Positions 1 through 11,200 of a stretch of DNA of 64,000 nucleotides are shown here, piece by piece (the stretch's first letter is position 1; each line of letters starts with the position of its first letter). The DNA lies in the NCBI GenBank assembly GCA_037576195.1, contig CM075104.1, forward strand, positions 7,508,775-7,572,774, read 5' to 3'. This stretch comes from Phytoseiulus persimilis. Lineage: Eukaryota > Arthropoda > Arachnida > Mesostigmata > Phytoseiidae. The position numbers and the translations under genes were made by a program. A model generated the notes under the pieces. That model did not search any database, had not been told where the DNA came from, and saw nothing but the letters and a program-made list of their open reading frames with translations.

Positions 1-560
1 TTATCTGGCTCTCAAACCAACCCTGACATCATTCCGGATCATATGAGTCTTCTGGCAACCCCCTCTTGAAAACCATGCCACTTGTGAGATACTTAACTTG
101 GAAGTTTCTTATTCCCAATAATGAGTCGATTGGGAGCTCCAGAACTTCGGGAGCTGATCGAATCTTGTGGACCCTGTTCGGTCCTCGATTAACAGGAATC
201 ATCGATCCCCGGATTCTATTTCTGTGAAAGTGTGAGAGTTCGGTGAACTAGTGCTTCGTGAGAACTTAGAATACCTCTTGATCTGAGAGGTTTTCAGAGG
301 TCCTTCCGCGGAAAAAGAAGACGCTGGAAAGTTCAGAGGTCCGAATGCGGCTTGTACCATGTTTGTTTGAGGTTCGGATGGAGTCATACACTGTATGTAC
401 TTTTCTAGAAGTGTTTTCATCGAGGAAGCCCCAGGGAAGCGTAGGCTGCATACTTTTTGTATACCTGTGCAAACCACATTCATCTCCCCACGCTTTGATG
501 CTCGGGGCGAGCGAATTCGATATTGAATCCGCTTTCTTGCCGTGTCTGAGCTCAACAAAC

Positions 561-744
561 TAGAGGTGGGCATGATTCGGATTCAAAGATTCGCCAGCAT
601 TCAGACTCGGGTTCGCGTGGAGTCCTGCACTGGGTATCCGCTCCGATTGATCCGAACTTGCGGCTGGAATCCGCTCACTCAATCCGAATCCGTGTCCGAG
701 TCGGGTTTGAATTCATCGTCGACTCTGAGTCATGGCCATCTCTG
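561..744. mobile_element. Short non-autonomous hAT-type element (MITE)
   Basis: The left end begins TAGAGGTGGGCATGATTC. The right end, read on the opposite strand, begins CAGAGATGGCCATGACTC; 14 of 18 positions match. The flanks are CAACAAAC (553-560) and CAACAAAT (745-752), an 8-bp duplication with one difference. Eight-bp duplications and ends of this kind are established features of the hAT superfamily. At 184 bp it cannot encode a transposase, so it would depend on one made elsewhere. The interior is rich in repeats of the type GATTCGGATTC and GACTCGGG, which could be subterminal transposase-binding motifs (inference). Confidence 0.72.
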
Positions 745-816
745 CAACAAATGTGCGTAGAGAAAATGCCCGTTCATTCGCACAGCCGGCTTCAAAAGTT
801 GGGTACAGTTTCCTAA

Positions 817-1435
817 GTGGGAAGACGGACTAGTCTTCGTGAGCCTCCTGGAAGAGAGATGCAGTTCCGCAGAGTTCCTCCAAGTTTTCGTGGACTCTTC
901 CCAAAACGAGCCTTCTATCCGTTAGCTTCGTGGTGGACGAGAAAACCTCTCCGCCCAGTAAAACGCATGGACTTCAAATTGTCCATCGAGTACATCAGGG
1001 ATTCTTTTTTGTACGCGTTTTCCTCTCGTAGGGGCGACAAGGCCGCTCACGATGACGAGGTCCGGGAGGTTCAGGCATTAATGATTTCACACATCCCATC
1101 AACCCCCGTTGGTGGTTAGAGGAATGAGTGTCGGGTGGTCGGATTCCTTGGCGATAATGCATGATCCATCGATCAACCGCGCATCCACCCACACGTGTAT
1201 GACCCGATGGATGGGTATTGATGAATACCGCCCGGAGGTCTTGGCTCTAGTGCTGACCCTTAAGAGGGAGCCCCGTGGGACAAACGAAGGCTTGCTGCCG
1301 CTCATCTTCGCAAACCATGAAAAACACCGGTCGCCAGCGATTCTAGTTGAATATCGCGGAACCCTCGCTGCAAGAGGAGGAGATGAGGAGAAGCAGTGCG
1401 ACATTCATTTGTGGGAACACGCAACGCCTGAGTGA
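817..1435 (+). other. Two overlapping open frames, coding status unknown
   Basis: A 100-codon frame (817-1119) is followed in another frame by a 108-codon frame (1109-1435). Both contain charged stretches such as EVLALVLTLKREPRG in the second. The first start is not supported by a good initiation context, and the second depends on a GTG-type start in this reading, so neither is convincing as an independent gene. The 10-base overlap with a frame change could mark a frameshifted remnant of one longer coding sequence that continues into the broken frame at 2010-2486. I do not recognise a family. Chance open reading is equally possible. Confidence 0.15.
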
Positions 1436-1925
1436 CACGGTTGTCCGACGGAACACTTCGTTACCCTCCGTCAGGGATCGCTGCTGAAACCGATGCTGAT
1501 ATCCGTGGACTTGAGCTCGTTACAGGAGTCCGCAAATAGGTTTCCCCTCTTCTCGCGTCATTGGATACTTCTCAGGTATGATCTTGATGGAGATGAATGA
1601 ACGACGGGGATGGAGGTGGCATCAAGGAGATCGTGTCCACGTCGCATCGCGGAATGTCATAAATTCACGACAGCGAGCCGTTCGCTGCCTGCTGGGACGG
1701 CCATCTCCGTGGGTGCCTGGTCGGAGGGCTCACTGTCGTATGAGGTCGAGACGACACAGATTGGAGGGATCGGAGTTTCAGGGCTGAAGTCTATGGCGTC
1801 ACGTCTGACCTACGAAGGACGCGGCTGAACTCGACGACCACGAACGGCAACGAAGTGGACCGTAGGTTCTGGATGCAAACGTTTCGGAAAATGTGGTATC
1901 GCTGCTCGCTCGGCAGAGGAGGGGA

Positions 1926-1950
1926 GGGGGGGGGGGGGGGGGGGGGGGGG
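1926..1950. repeat. Homopolymer run of 25 G
   Basis: An uninterrupted run of about 25 G follows a GGGGA lead-in. Runs of this length are prone to sequencing and replication slippage, so the length given here should be treated as approximate. Shorter G or C runs occur at 20733, 37408, 39681 and inside the element at 43290-43567. Confidence 0.95.
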
Positions 1951-2009
1951 ACTCACGATGACGAACGGAGACGGTGAATACGTCAAGAAATGCGGGCAGA
2001 CAGAAATAG

Positions 2010-2486
2010 AGCCGACGATGTCATGTCCGAGATCAAGCATGGACAAAGACCGATTCCACACAGCGTGATGAAGGAGAGCACGATCAGAATACCGCAGACA
2101 GAAACGCTCATACGGAACAAGTCAGCGTAAATGAACCGGGCGGTATCGAATCCACGGAGACTTCAGCCGAGTCGACACCGCCGTTACCCGAGTTCCGAAC
2201 GGGACGGCTGGGCCACATCCGACGGGCGGAAGACTCGACCGATGGAAAACCAAGGTGGTGTGGGCAGCAACATTAGGCTATCTCTTCAAATCCGCCGAGC
2301 GAAACTCGGCCACAGGACATGAGTAAGGCCGATAAAAAGGCCAATTCCGATGGCCATTTATCATATTTTATGAAAAAATCAGGAAGATATCGTCGCCCAC
2401 TTGCGCGCCCGCCTCCCAGAGTGTCGAGGTGTCACTGGCTCGGTGATAGGGTCGTTTTTTCTCTGCCTTCCCTCTGTTTCACTCAC
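2010..2486 (+). pseudogene. Open frame of 159 codons broken by one TAG
   Basis: One frame runs from just after a TAG at 2007 to a TGA at 2487 with a single internal stop, TAG at 2274-2276. The part before the stop is rich in acidic and polar residues (for example ESTETSAESTPPLPEF) and the part after it is basic. There is no long open frame upstream in phase, and no plausible intron removes the stop, because the only nearby GT..AG pair would be about 22 bases long. The possibilities are a decayed coding sequence, a recoded stop, or a chance run. I do not recognise a family. Confidence 0.22.
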
Positions 2487-3588
2487 TGAGCTCTCTCGTG
2501 GTCTTCCTGTACAAGCTTGATAATCGATGAAGCAAAGTTAACATTGCTCAGACACACCTGCTCGCCCGACTGGGCGATAAGCGTCCCTTTGAAGAAGACA
2601 CAGCGGTCTTCAAGCAGAGACCGGCTCAACTGCTGGACCCGCTGACGTTGGATGTGAAAAGTGTAACTCCGAAAGAAAAGATAGAAGCGCTTAATACAAG
2701 TTTCAGACGCAGCCAGAAGCGGCTCCCCATCCACCCGTGATGGCAAAAACAGGATATCATTTTTGCCATGCCGAGTCAGCGCCACCGAGCTTTAATTTCC
2801 GTTTCTACTGTCTTCTTAGTTCCCCATTCTTCGCTCTTTAGTTCCGACGAGAGGAAACGGCTTCTTGACGCGGTACCTGGAGTAAGATCAGTCCGCAAAA
2901 CTTGCGATAGTCGCAAATATCGTCCCGAGAATCGCACATGATCGACATCGTCTGCGTCCAAAGTTCAGCCGAGACACTCCCACGAGCTTGTCCCAGATCG
3001 GTGATCCTGTTGTGGAGTGGGTTTGTCGAACTCCGCTGACCACTTGCGTCAAATACATGGAGGAGACGATTTTCTGTCAAGAGAACCATTTGTTCGGTAC
3101 GAAACAGCTGTCCTGACACAGCAACGTATTCCTCAAGATACATAGATGTACAGGGTGGTCCTGTCATAACGAACGATCTGCTTGCAATTCCCTGGTGGAG
3201 CAGGCCTCAAGCCGAGGGTCAGCTTCGGCTCGTTCCAACGGCCTCAACAAACGAGCTCCCGGACCATGCCCGGATCAGGAATCCCGGTTGTCTTTCCCGG
3301 CGTCATGGGAAGACACGGAAGGGCTCTCTTCACTTCGATGTAGGACCTTGGAGAAGAGACGGAATGAAGTTGACCGATTTTAAACGACACCTCGGGGGAG
3401 ACAACATATGCACCCTCGGCCTTCCATCGATGGAGCGACCAGTGAGCTTTCCGTGTTTGCGATGAATTATCCTGCATCCAGCTGTTGACACCCTCAAACT
3501 GGAGTAAACTGACAGCGGAGCCTGGCAGCGAACCAAGCGAGCAAACCAGCAAAACGACCACATCTGACACAATTGATGCAACATGTTT
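2483..3588 (-). CDS. Tentative three-exon coding model, 5' end open, product unknown
   Basis: Read on the minus strand, exon A (3588-3253, 112 codons) is open from just after a TAG. A GTTTGT donor and a CCACCAG acceptor define a 61-nt intron. Exon B (3191-2877, 105 codons) continues in the same phase and ends at CTCCAG followed by GTACCG. An acceptor ACGTCAG at 2642 joins a final exon C (2641-2483) in phase 0, ending in TGA. The model totals about 269 codons. The A-to-B join is the strongest part: both exons are fully open and the phases agree. Against it, no ATG start was found, the polypyrimidine tracts are poor, and the sequence just upstream of exon C is also open. No domain, signal peptide or membrane segment was recognised. 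Exon B contains a stretch resembling a mariner terminus (CAGGGTGGTCC, near 3150), so transposon origin is an alternative. Confidence 0.3.
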
Positions 3589-3923
3589 CTACGCTGCGAG
3601 GCGAGCGAACATGATAACGTCAATGAATGATTTACAACCCGGGGCTGCTCGGACTTTTTCGGGATAGTTCTTCGGGAACGGAATCGTCTTTTTTCTCACG
3701 AGACCGGGCCAATACAACTTCATCGGGAGGAGAAGTCGTCCGCTGCGTTCCGAATGCCAAGGCTGGTTTCTTTACATCCCTCGTGAATTTGAAACTCGAC
3801 CGTTTTCGAGGTTTTCTATCGAAAATACTCGTCTCAGCAATAATCGGCATCATAAGACGCGGAACTCCATTCCATCCCAGGGAAGGACACGTGTACACTA
3901 TTCGTATTTTTTCCAAAATTTTC

Positions 3924-3981
3924 GGAGTTTCTCTTCGAATTTCCGGAGCTTCTCTCCGAATTTCCGGAGTTTCTCTCCAGG
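3924..3981. repeat. 21-bp tandem repeat, 2.8 copies
   Basis: Units begin at 3924, 3945 and 3966; each starts GGAG(T/C)TTCTCT and ends GAATTTCC, and the third is truncated. The first two copies differ at two positions. The period is a multiple of three, so the frame on either strand stays open across it. This explains the repeated RETPEIRRE-like peptide on the minus strand without needing a gene. Confidence 0.9.
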
Positions 3982-4040
3982 TAGTATTCTCTCCAAATTT
4001 TCCGGATTTTCTTCCCAAGTAGTATTCCCTCTGAATTTTC
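3979..4040. repeat. 24-bp imperfect direct repeat pair
   Basis: AGGTAGTATTCTCTCC at 3979 recurs as AAGTAGTATTCCCTCT at 4017. Both are followed by an (A/G)AATTTTC tail, giving two 24-bp copies 38 bp apart. It directly abuts the 21-bp array, so the two may be parts of one degenerate satellite patch. Confidence 0.75.
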
Positions 4041-4044
4041 AAAG

Positions 4045-7007
4045 AAGCGTCATCAGGGGTGGGAGCAATACAGCTCGCTGGATCGATCCGGCCCGCGGTG
4101 TCAATGAAATTGTTCTACCAATCGAGTGAATTCGTAATGAGACACTTGCGAAGCGACGCCACAATGCGAACAATGGAAGAGCACAGGAATCTCTCGCTAA
4201 CCTGTTCCGCTCGCCTTTGGAGCTCACAACGTATATGTCGTTATCGTCTCAATGCTAATTCTAGCGGAGCTCCACTCGAGAGAGGATCGTATTAGTAGGA
4301 ACACAGAGGAGCGATGGGAGGCAGATTCGCTGACTGGTTGGCTCGTCCCTTGGTCAGCGGCTCTGCAGCCGCTCTTCCTGGTGTTGAGCCGAGAACTTTC
4401 GCGGTGGAGACAAGAAGGAAGCAAACTCGGGAGGCGAGTGAGCGAGTCCGTTCGACGGGGCCGGCAGCAGACTGGAAGCTGGTTAGCTGGCTGGCTCGCG
4501 ACCAAACGAGAAGAGGGCGAGGGTGGGGAGGGGGAAATTGGGAGAGCCACCGCGAACGAACGAAAAAGAGATCTGTGCACCGAATTAGGGAGAGAGCTTG
4601 GAAGAACTAGCTTCATTTCAAGACCTTTCGGGTTAGAGTTCATTGACGGGATGTTGCAATGAAAGGCTTGTTATTCGGACTGATACCCTGGGACCTTGCC
4701 ACGCATGATTGGCCACCCACAGTGAGACCGAGTTCTGCTCCGCTCTCCTGGCTGGCTTGTCTGCCCAGCTCGGCGACAAACTCGACGAGGTCGACAGTCA
4801 GGTACACAGGTGAAGCTGGACCATTACCAAAACCTCTGAACCCGCTCCAAGTACGATGGTTCATGATTCGAATTCAAAGGTTGGAACCGTCGGCTACGCC
4901 TCGGAAGATAGAAGTCAACCTATTAGTATCAAAATGTCGATGAGGTGGAAACAAATAGTATCATCATGGAAGAGGAGAAGACGTCGACACCACGAATAAA
5001 GCCGGAAATGGAGGACTGCAGAGAGCACTGAGCCAAAACGATTCCCTTTGTGCTCCCAGACACGGCTCCTGCTCGATGTCATGTCAGCCAGCTAGGGCTG
5101 ATGGAACGCAACCCTATTTTTGTAGCGACAACAAACTTTGTCTCCAAGAGAGCTTGTTTCGTGTTTTTGTGCGGAGAAAAGATGAATGATGGCCGACTTG
5201 TTGAGTCCAGCAAGGATCATTTAATTCCTCCATGGTTCGTGGTCGCGATTCGGTCAAGTATCAAACGCTGAGTTGTGCAAGACAGGAAATAATTTTTACT
5301 CTGACGCACGTTTACACGTCTTGCGCAGCCAATTACGGCTCCGGGAGAAAACCATGCGAACGATGACGGAGATAACGAGGATGATGATAATACGTGCGAT
5401 AACCCTTGTGCCGGGCTGGTTCCGTTGCGGGCTGCCTCCGATAACCCGATTAAGGGACAGATAACGGAAAACTATTTTTAGTTGACATAAATATTCGAGA
5501 CAGCGATCTGTACCGGGAAGCTTTTTGCTTCATCGGCTGTACGGGGCTTCTGATCTCCGAGGCGGAGGATGGAACAGTACTCCCTCTTCTTAAGGTACTG
5601 ACGGAACGTCTTGAGTCGTCCTGAACCGTTCATTCTCATGCTAGAATCCCATCTAGTGAAGAGCTATAACTACGAAGATGGAAAGTTTTGAAAAAAACAC
5701 CCGTATAGAGAGCCGCATGGAAAACTTTCCGCGCGATCAATGCAACGATAGGTTCATCACCTGTTAGCGAGCAGCCGATTCATGTCAATGATACGTATTG
5801 AACTCCAAGGACAAGGTTTTCCATGTTCTATTCATACCATCCGAAATGTCTAGGTTCCTCACTGGAGTGAGCTTTGCGAGATGCGAGTTCACCGCGATGC
5901 GTGAGGGTGCTTTTGGATTTTTCTCTAGAAAATCGATCCCTCATCCGATTGATTCAAATATGGGCCAGTTTCTACTGTTATTGCGGCGTGCCGTCTGCTC
6001 ATAGGATCCAATTTTTCGGCTATTTTTCTGCTCGCCTGAGACTGAGTTCAGGTCGGGCTGCAAAGTACATTTGTTTGTTCATTTGCAGTGAGGGTTATAG
6101 TGCACATTTCCTTTTGAGCGAAATACACAGGCCAGGTTTGTCAAACGGAGCGTCTTTCATACGGGAGGTTCGTTGTATGCGGAGTTGACTATCATAACGG
6201 TTCATCATCCTAGGGGCTCGTTGGATGTGCGTCCATCAGGTACATTGTGGACGGTTGACTATCGCGTCGATTAACGAAAGTTCTTGAATGATCGACCTCG
6301 GTTTACGGGAGTTCTTTAGCCGTCGGATTCGAATTCGGTCGAAGCATCGAGCAGCGAGTTGGATTCGTTAAGCGATATTTGATTGTTTTTCCCTCGACTT
6401 CGTTTTAGGATTCTAGTCCAGGATCCCAATTCCCGACTAGCGTGACGGCCGATCAGCGCTGGAGGTCTTCAGCCGGACTGAGCTCTGTCCCAATCCCAAG
6501 GGTCACGGCCTGAAAAGCCAGTCGAAGGTGCGATAGAATGCATGCCGAAGTCCCATGCCGATGAGAACTCGGATCAAACTTATCATTAAAAGAAGGAAAA
6601 AAAGACTCTGTCAGACAGAGGGCGCTTTTCGTAAGCTCGAGTGCGTCAGGTGATGGGGGAAATCAAAGGAGAGATTCTCCATGACAAGTGCCTGTTCTCG
6701 CAGGTGTCCAGTAGCTAATACAGCTTCGTCCGTGCTCGTTGGGAAGCAGTTACACAAGAGGGGACCCGAGCTATGACTTGGGGACGTCATGGGAATAAAC
6801 GTGCCAGCATTTCACCGAAGGTGACATCAGAGTCAGTATCGAAGTGTCACTAAGTTCCGGGGAGGCATGCTCGAGAGGCAGTGGTCGGGCTTCTTCCCTA
6901 CCTGGGCGGCTGATTGGCGCTCATTTTGGTCGATCCAGACAGCCTGACGCACTGATTGTCTGTCGGGCTAATGGGCAGTCGGGATACTTGGTGCACATCC
7001 AGTTTCA
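4045..7007. other. No supportable gene; purine-skewed GC-rich patch at 4310-4620
   Basis: Open frames here are short and compete on both strands. The segment 4310-4620 is rich in GAGCGAG and GGGAG-type words on the plus strand, which gives several overlapping stop-poor frames without any motif. A stretch at 4862-4880 (ATGATTCGAATTCAAAGG) resembles the left end of the hAT element at 561 and may be a relic, but no matching right end or duplication was found. Confidence 0.5.
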
Positions 7008-7015
7008 GTGTTTAC

Positions 7016-8225
7016 TAGGATCCGCAGATAACCGCATTTCGGAATTACCGTGGTTAGGGTTGACCGATAACCGCAAATCCATGACCGCAATTTCGCGGTT
7101 AACCGCGAAATTAGGACCGAAACCGCGGTTATATGGGAGAATGCATCCTGAAAGACTCCCAGGAAGCTTCTCCTCTTTTATCACAAGGAAGGTTCCATTA
7201 TTAAAAGATACAACGAGATCTCAAGACACATCTCATAAAGACTCGTTTGTTACAACTCGATCTTGATCAGATGGGGTCGGGAACAGCGGTTGAAAGTTTC
7301 AAGTCACGAAATCTTGGACATATTATCCTGATGCAAACGAGATCATCTTGTATTGTGGAGCCCCCCGTCCGATGAATGCAGTCAGCAATTTCGGGTTCAA
7401 CTCCTCACGATCCGCTGAGGAAGTGTTGCAAACTTTGAAATGTGGAATCGGCGCCGATTTCTGCGCGGTTTCATGAGCAAAGAGCGCCCGAAGGCATGCT
7501 TCCTTGTTGGGTCGAGACGACTCACGTGAATTCCACGTCCTGATTCTCGGTTTTTTTTTTTATTGAGAATCCTCGAGGTAATCTTTTGAGTTGCTTACAA
7601 TTTTTGTCTGACTCTAAATTACTGTTCCCGGCTTCGATATCACCGTTATCGTCTTTGAAAAGGGCGTATGTTCTCCGTTCCGACCAGTGCATGAGTGATA
7701 GCTGTTTTCTGGTAGGACTTCATCACAGTCCTCTTATCGATGCCTTCAAACGCGGGTGCAACCCACACTATAGCTACTTCCGTTGTGCTCTGTTCCCTGA
7801 ACCCACCAGAATCGCAAATCTCTGGGAGATTGAGCCTTCCGCCTTCAATGCTGGCTCATCGATTCCTTGAACGGCTTGCTCACGGGGACTTGGGCAGGCT
7901 GTTCCTGATATGTCCAGGTATGATTGCTAGCTAGGTGCGGCTTTCGGGAGCGTGTACGAACTCCGTTCAACGGGAGTCATCACACAGGATGTCACAGTTC
8001 CAGATGAAATTAATTTCTCTTTAATTCTCTGCACCTAATTCCAGATCCCCAGCCAGAGTACGCTCATCAGATACGACGCTTTCTCGAAAAATCATACGTT
8101 TCGGAAAATTGCGGTCAAGTGCGGTCATAACCGCAATCATCTCGCGGTTATTGCGGTTGAAAACCGCAAAATGTTTGCAATTATTTCGGTTATAAACCGC
8201 AGTTAAATAACCGTTGCAAAGCCCC
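7016..8225. mobile_element. 1.2-kb non-autonomous hAT-type element
   Basis: The flanks carry a perfect 8-bp duplication GTGTTTAC (7008-7015 and 8226-8233). The left end starts TAGGATCCGCAGATAACCGC; the right end, read inward on the other strand, starts GGGGCTTTGCAACGGTTATT, with imperfect similarity over the first dozen bases. Both ends are packed with short ACCGC and GCGGTT words (about 7020-7140 and 8100-8215), like the clustered subterminal transposase-binding sites known from Ac-type hAT elements. At 1210 bp it is too short for a full hAT transposase of roughly 600 residues or more, and the longest internal open frame (94 codons, 7586-7870) shows nothing recognisable. It is most likely an internally deleted or captured-filler derivative. 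Confidence 0.75.
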
Positions 8226-8233
8226 GTGTTTAC

Positions 8234-11200
8234 AGACTGATGACTGATTGAGACCTGCACACGAGCATCCATGGTATCGAGGTCGGCTCATCTCCTGAGG
8301 AGACCTCTTCGATGGAAATTTCTCTGCTCTTCAAAGGCGTTGAGGAAACGTTCTCGACGCAGCCGGTAATGGCGCGTTGAATCAAGCACCGCGCTCTAAC
8401 AGAACAGCTGGAAGTATGCTCCAATATGGGGCCTTGACTGAAGGCAGTCTCATTCGAGGAAACCGATAGGAGACGTTGGAGTCGAGAGTGGCGGGAGAAA
8501 CCAGAGCTCCGGGGGAGTAGCTTTTCGCGCATGTTTCTCATGATTTCGGCTCGAGGGCCGGGCCCCGGGCAGTTCTTGGAGGCACTGGTTCGATGATACC
8601 CGCAGAATCAGAGTTTTCCAAGTCGAGTCGTATTTATTCATCCTGCGAGTTTCCCGACTGCGAAAATCCCGTGGCGAGACAGCCCAAGGCGACCTACAGA
8701 AAAGACAACGCAGAGAAGCCTACGAAACAGAACACGAGAAATCGCAAGAATAGGGCTCCAACAAAGATCGTTCCTCTTGTTCGTTCGTCCATTTGTCCGT
8801 TTGCTCTGAATTAAATCCAGTCACAGCTGAAAGCAGCTGTCGCCCGCTGCCAAATCGTGCCACGGGACCGATCCGACTGCTGGCTAACTCGGTGGCCGGG
8901 CGTGCGCCCGATCGATCGTCCGCTCGATGGCAATGGCTTCTTTCTCACGGCTGACCAGTGAGGCTGTTGCAGAGGCGTTCTTGTTTCTGCCGCAGCAGAG
9001 AAAACGGCACCGACAGAGAGGAAGTCTGCTAATGTCGCAGGACTGGGAACTGGCCGGCGAGCGAGAGTCGGACGCGGGAGACGCTGCTCCGTCATCGATC
9101 ATGAATGAACAACGTTGTTGCATTGCAACTTCTGGGACTAGCAGTCTTCCACACACTTTCCTTCCGTTGTCCTCGAGACGTCTTGGAGTTAAGCGGAAAT
9201 TCAGCAGCAACGTTGGGCTTCGCCGAATCGAGCAGACGTTGAGGACGAAAACTGCAAGGTGAATCGACAATCGGAAATATTCAGGAGGAGTTGGAACCTT
9301 TCAAGGGGAGGCTGGCCATGCGGCGTTCTTGGAGATATGCCGGAAATCTTCCACAATGAACTGGAATCTGATCGGACACGCACGGGATCCTCGAGGAGCC
9401 AAGCTCCGGGGGCTTTCCTGGAACGTTGTCGCGATCTCAGGATGCGTGAGATTCAACGACCGAATACGCCTCGCAGAAAGTCTGCGTTCGAGCCAGCTCG
9501 GGCGCTTCTCTCAGCTCGTGAATTCATTCCCAGCCTACCCAGCATCTCAGAACCTCTTTACTGAGTGTCGACTCTCCGAAATCCAACCTGACGACAGTGA
9601 CGATTACGACGATACTGGATAGTACAACTCAGTCCCTATGAATTATATTTTAGGCAAATCTTCAAGGTCCCGAAGAACGGGATTTACTTCGGAAACCGCT
9701 CGACTTACGCCGCGCGGCATCGATTCCGCTGGTACTGACTGAGTGGTCAATTTCATATTGATTCCATGTCCACGGGCTCACCTCCTTTCAAACAGAAGTT
9801 TCCGCTGGCTTTCTGCACTCTGCCTTCCTCCAAGGAACTTGTTCAAGGGATCAAGTGGACTCCATCAAGAAGTCGAGACAAGGCTTCGTGACGGCTCTCA
9901 GAGATCCAAACTCGATGAGACTCTCAACGTAACTTCCCCGGCGATAGTTTCGGTCAAGACCGTGAGCTGTCGCCCGGAATGATTTTGGGTCGTGCTTTCG
10001 CCGAGTGAAGCTCTCAGTGCCAGCTCTGATTCACTGCGTCAGTCAACCAGCTGAACGAGATCTTCCCCATTCGATCCCTCGGCTCGAATCCAGCTCGTGC
10101 TCCTTAGTCGATGCATGAGAGCGACCGTTCCAAAGCGGCTTCCCCGCTCGGCGCGTCATTGTCAGCTCCCTCACACTATCAAACAAAGGCGTTTGGCTTT
10201 GTTAAATCAAGGACGCTCTCGAACAAAAGTTCCATTAAGACGAGCGGACGATTGCGTCCCATGTTGTTCGAAATTTCGACGCCCCTGTGGTCTCCGCGGT
10301 CGAGAGGAATCAAGCGGGAAACCTAGATTGCACTCCCCACCAATGGGATAAATTTTGCGTGAAATTGAGGTCAACCCGATCCGCTCGACCGCTCGCACCA
10401 TCTACCGCTTCCGAAATCTCTGTTTCCCGCTTTGGAGTGTCGCGCAACAAGTGCGTCCGCAGGCTTGACTCCTGTTCCGCGAGTCCGAGCGATGACTAGC
10501 ACATTCATGCGGCATTCATGTGGAACACAGAGCGGAGACCACTTTCAAGCGGGTTGCATCTTGAGCAGCAAACGCCGTCTCCTTCTATTCGCTCGTTCGA
10601 GTTTAGTGCGTCGTGTTGAAGGACTCGATTATTTGTGCTCCGAAGACTCGGTCAAGAGTGCATCGGGGACGAAATTGACGTTCAGACGAATCAGAGCCGT
10701 CCGATTGATTGCAAGCCCGCTTGCCTCTCGGTGGATTCGGGTGATATCTGCAGGAAGACGATGCTCCATAAGATCCCAGGTTCTCTCCTGCAGGGCGATA
10801 CAGTTCACTCTTGCTGCCACTCCCCCGTCGAGTTGAAACTCGAAATAGCGGCGGAACACTCGACGCTTGCGGTATAGCCTTTCGTCCGGAATCGAACTGA
10901 GCGCAGTTCGTGTTTCACCAAGGAGGTTCTGTTGCACTCGCGAACTGAATACCGACCAATTTCCAGCACCGCGCTTTCAGCCCCCCGAAAGAGCGCCCCT
11001 GTCGTCCGAAAACGAGTGAAGGGCTTGCTATGTTCAACCCTAGAACCTGGTTTTCCGATAGCTCACCCCCGTACCCTGCTATTTCTGGCCAGGATTCCGT
11101 CATGCCCCACCGCGCTCGATCGCAGCAGAGAATAAGAGACGAATGTGTAGCGGAACATTTAATCGACATGAGGACGACCGGATGTCCATCTAAACTTTTT

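Noticed and set aside
3140..3180. Mariner-type terminus TACAGGGTGGTCC
   Set aside because: No matching inverted end or TA-flanked partner was found nearby. It lies within an otherwise open exon candidate.
3632..4042. 136-codon minus-strand frame with repeated RETPEIRRE-like peptide
   Set aside because: The peptide repeat is fully explained by a 21-bp DNA tandem repeat whose period is a multiple of three.
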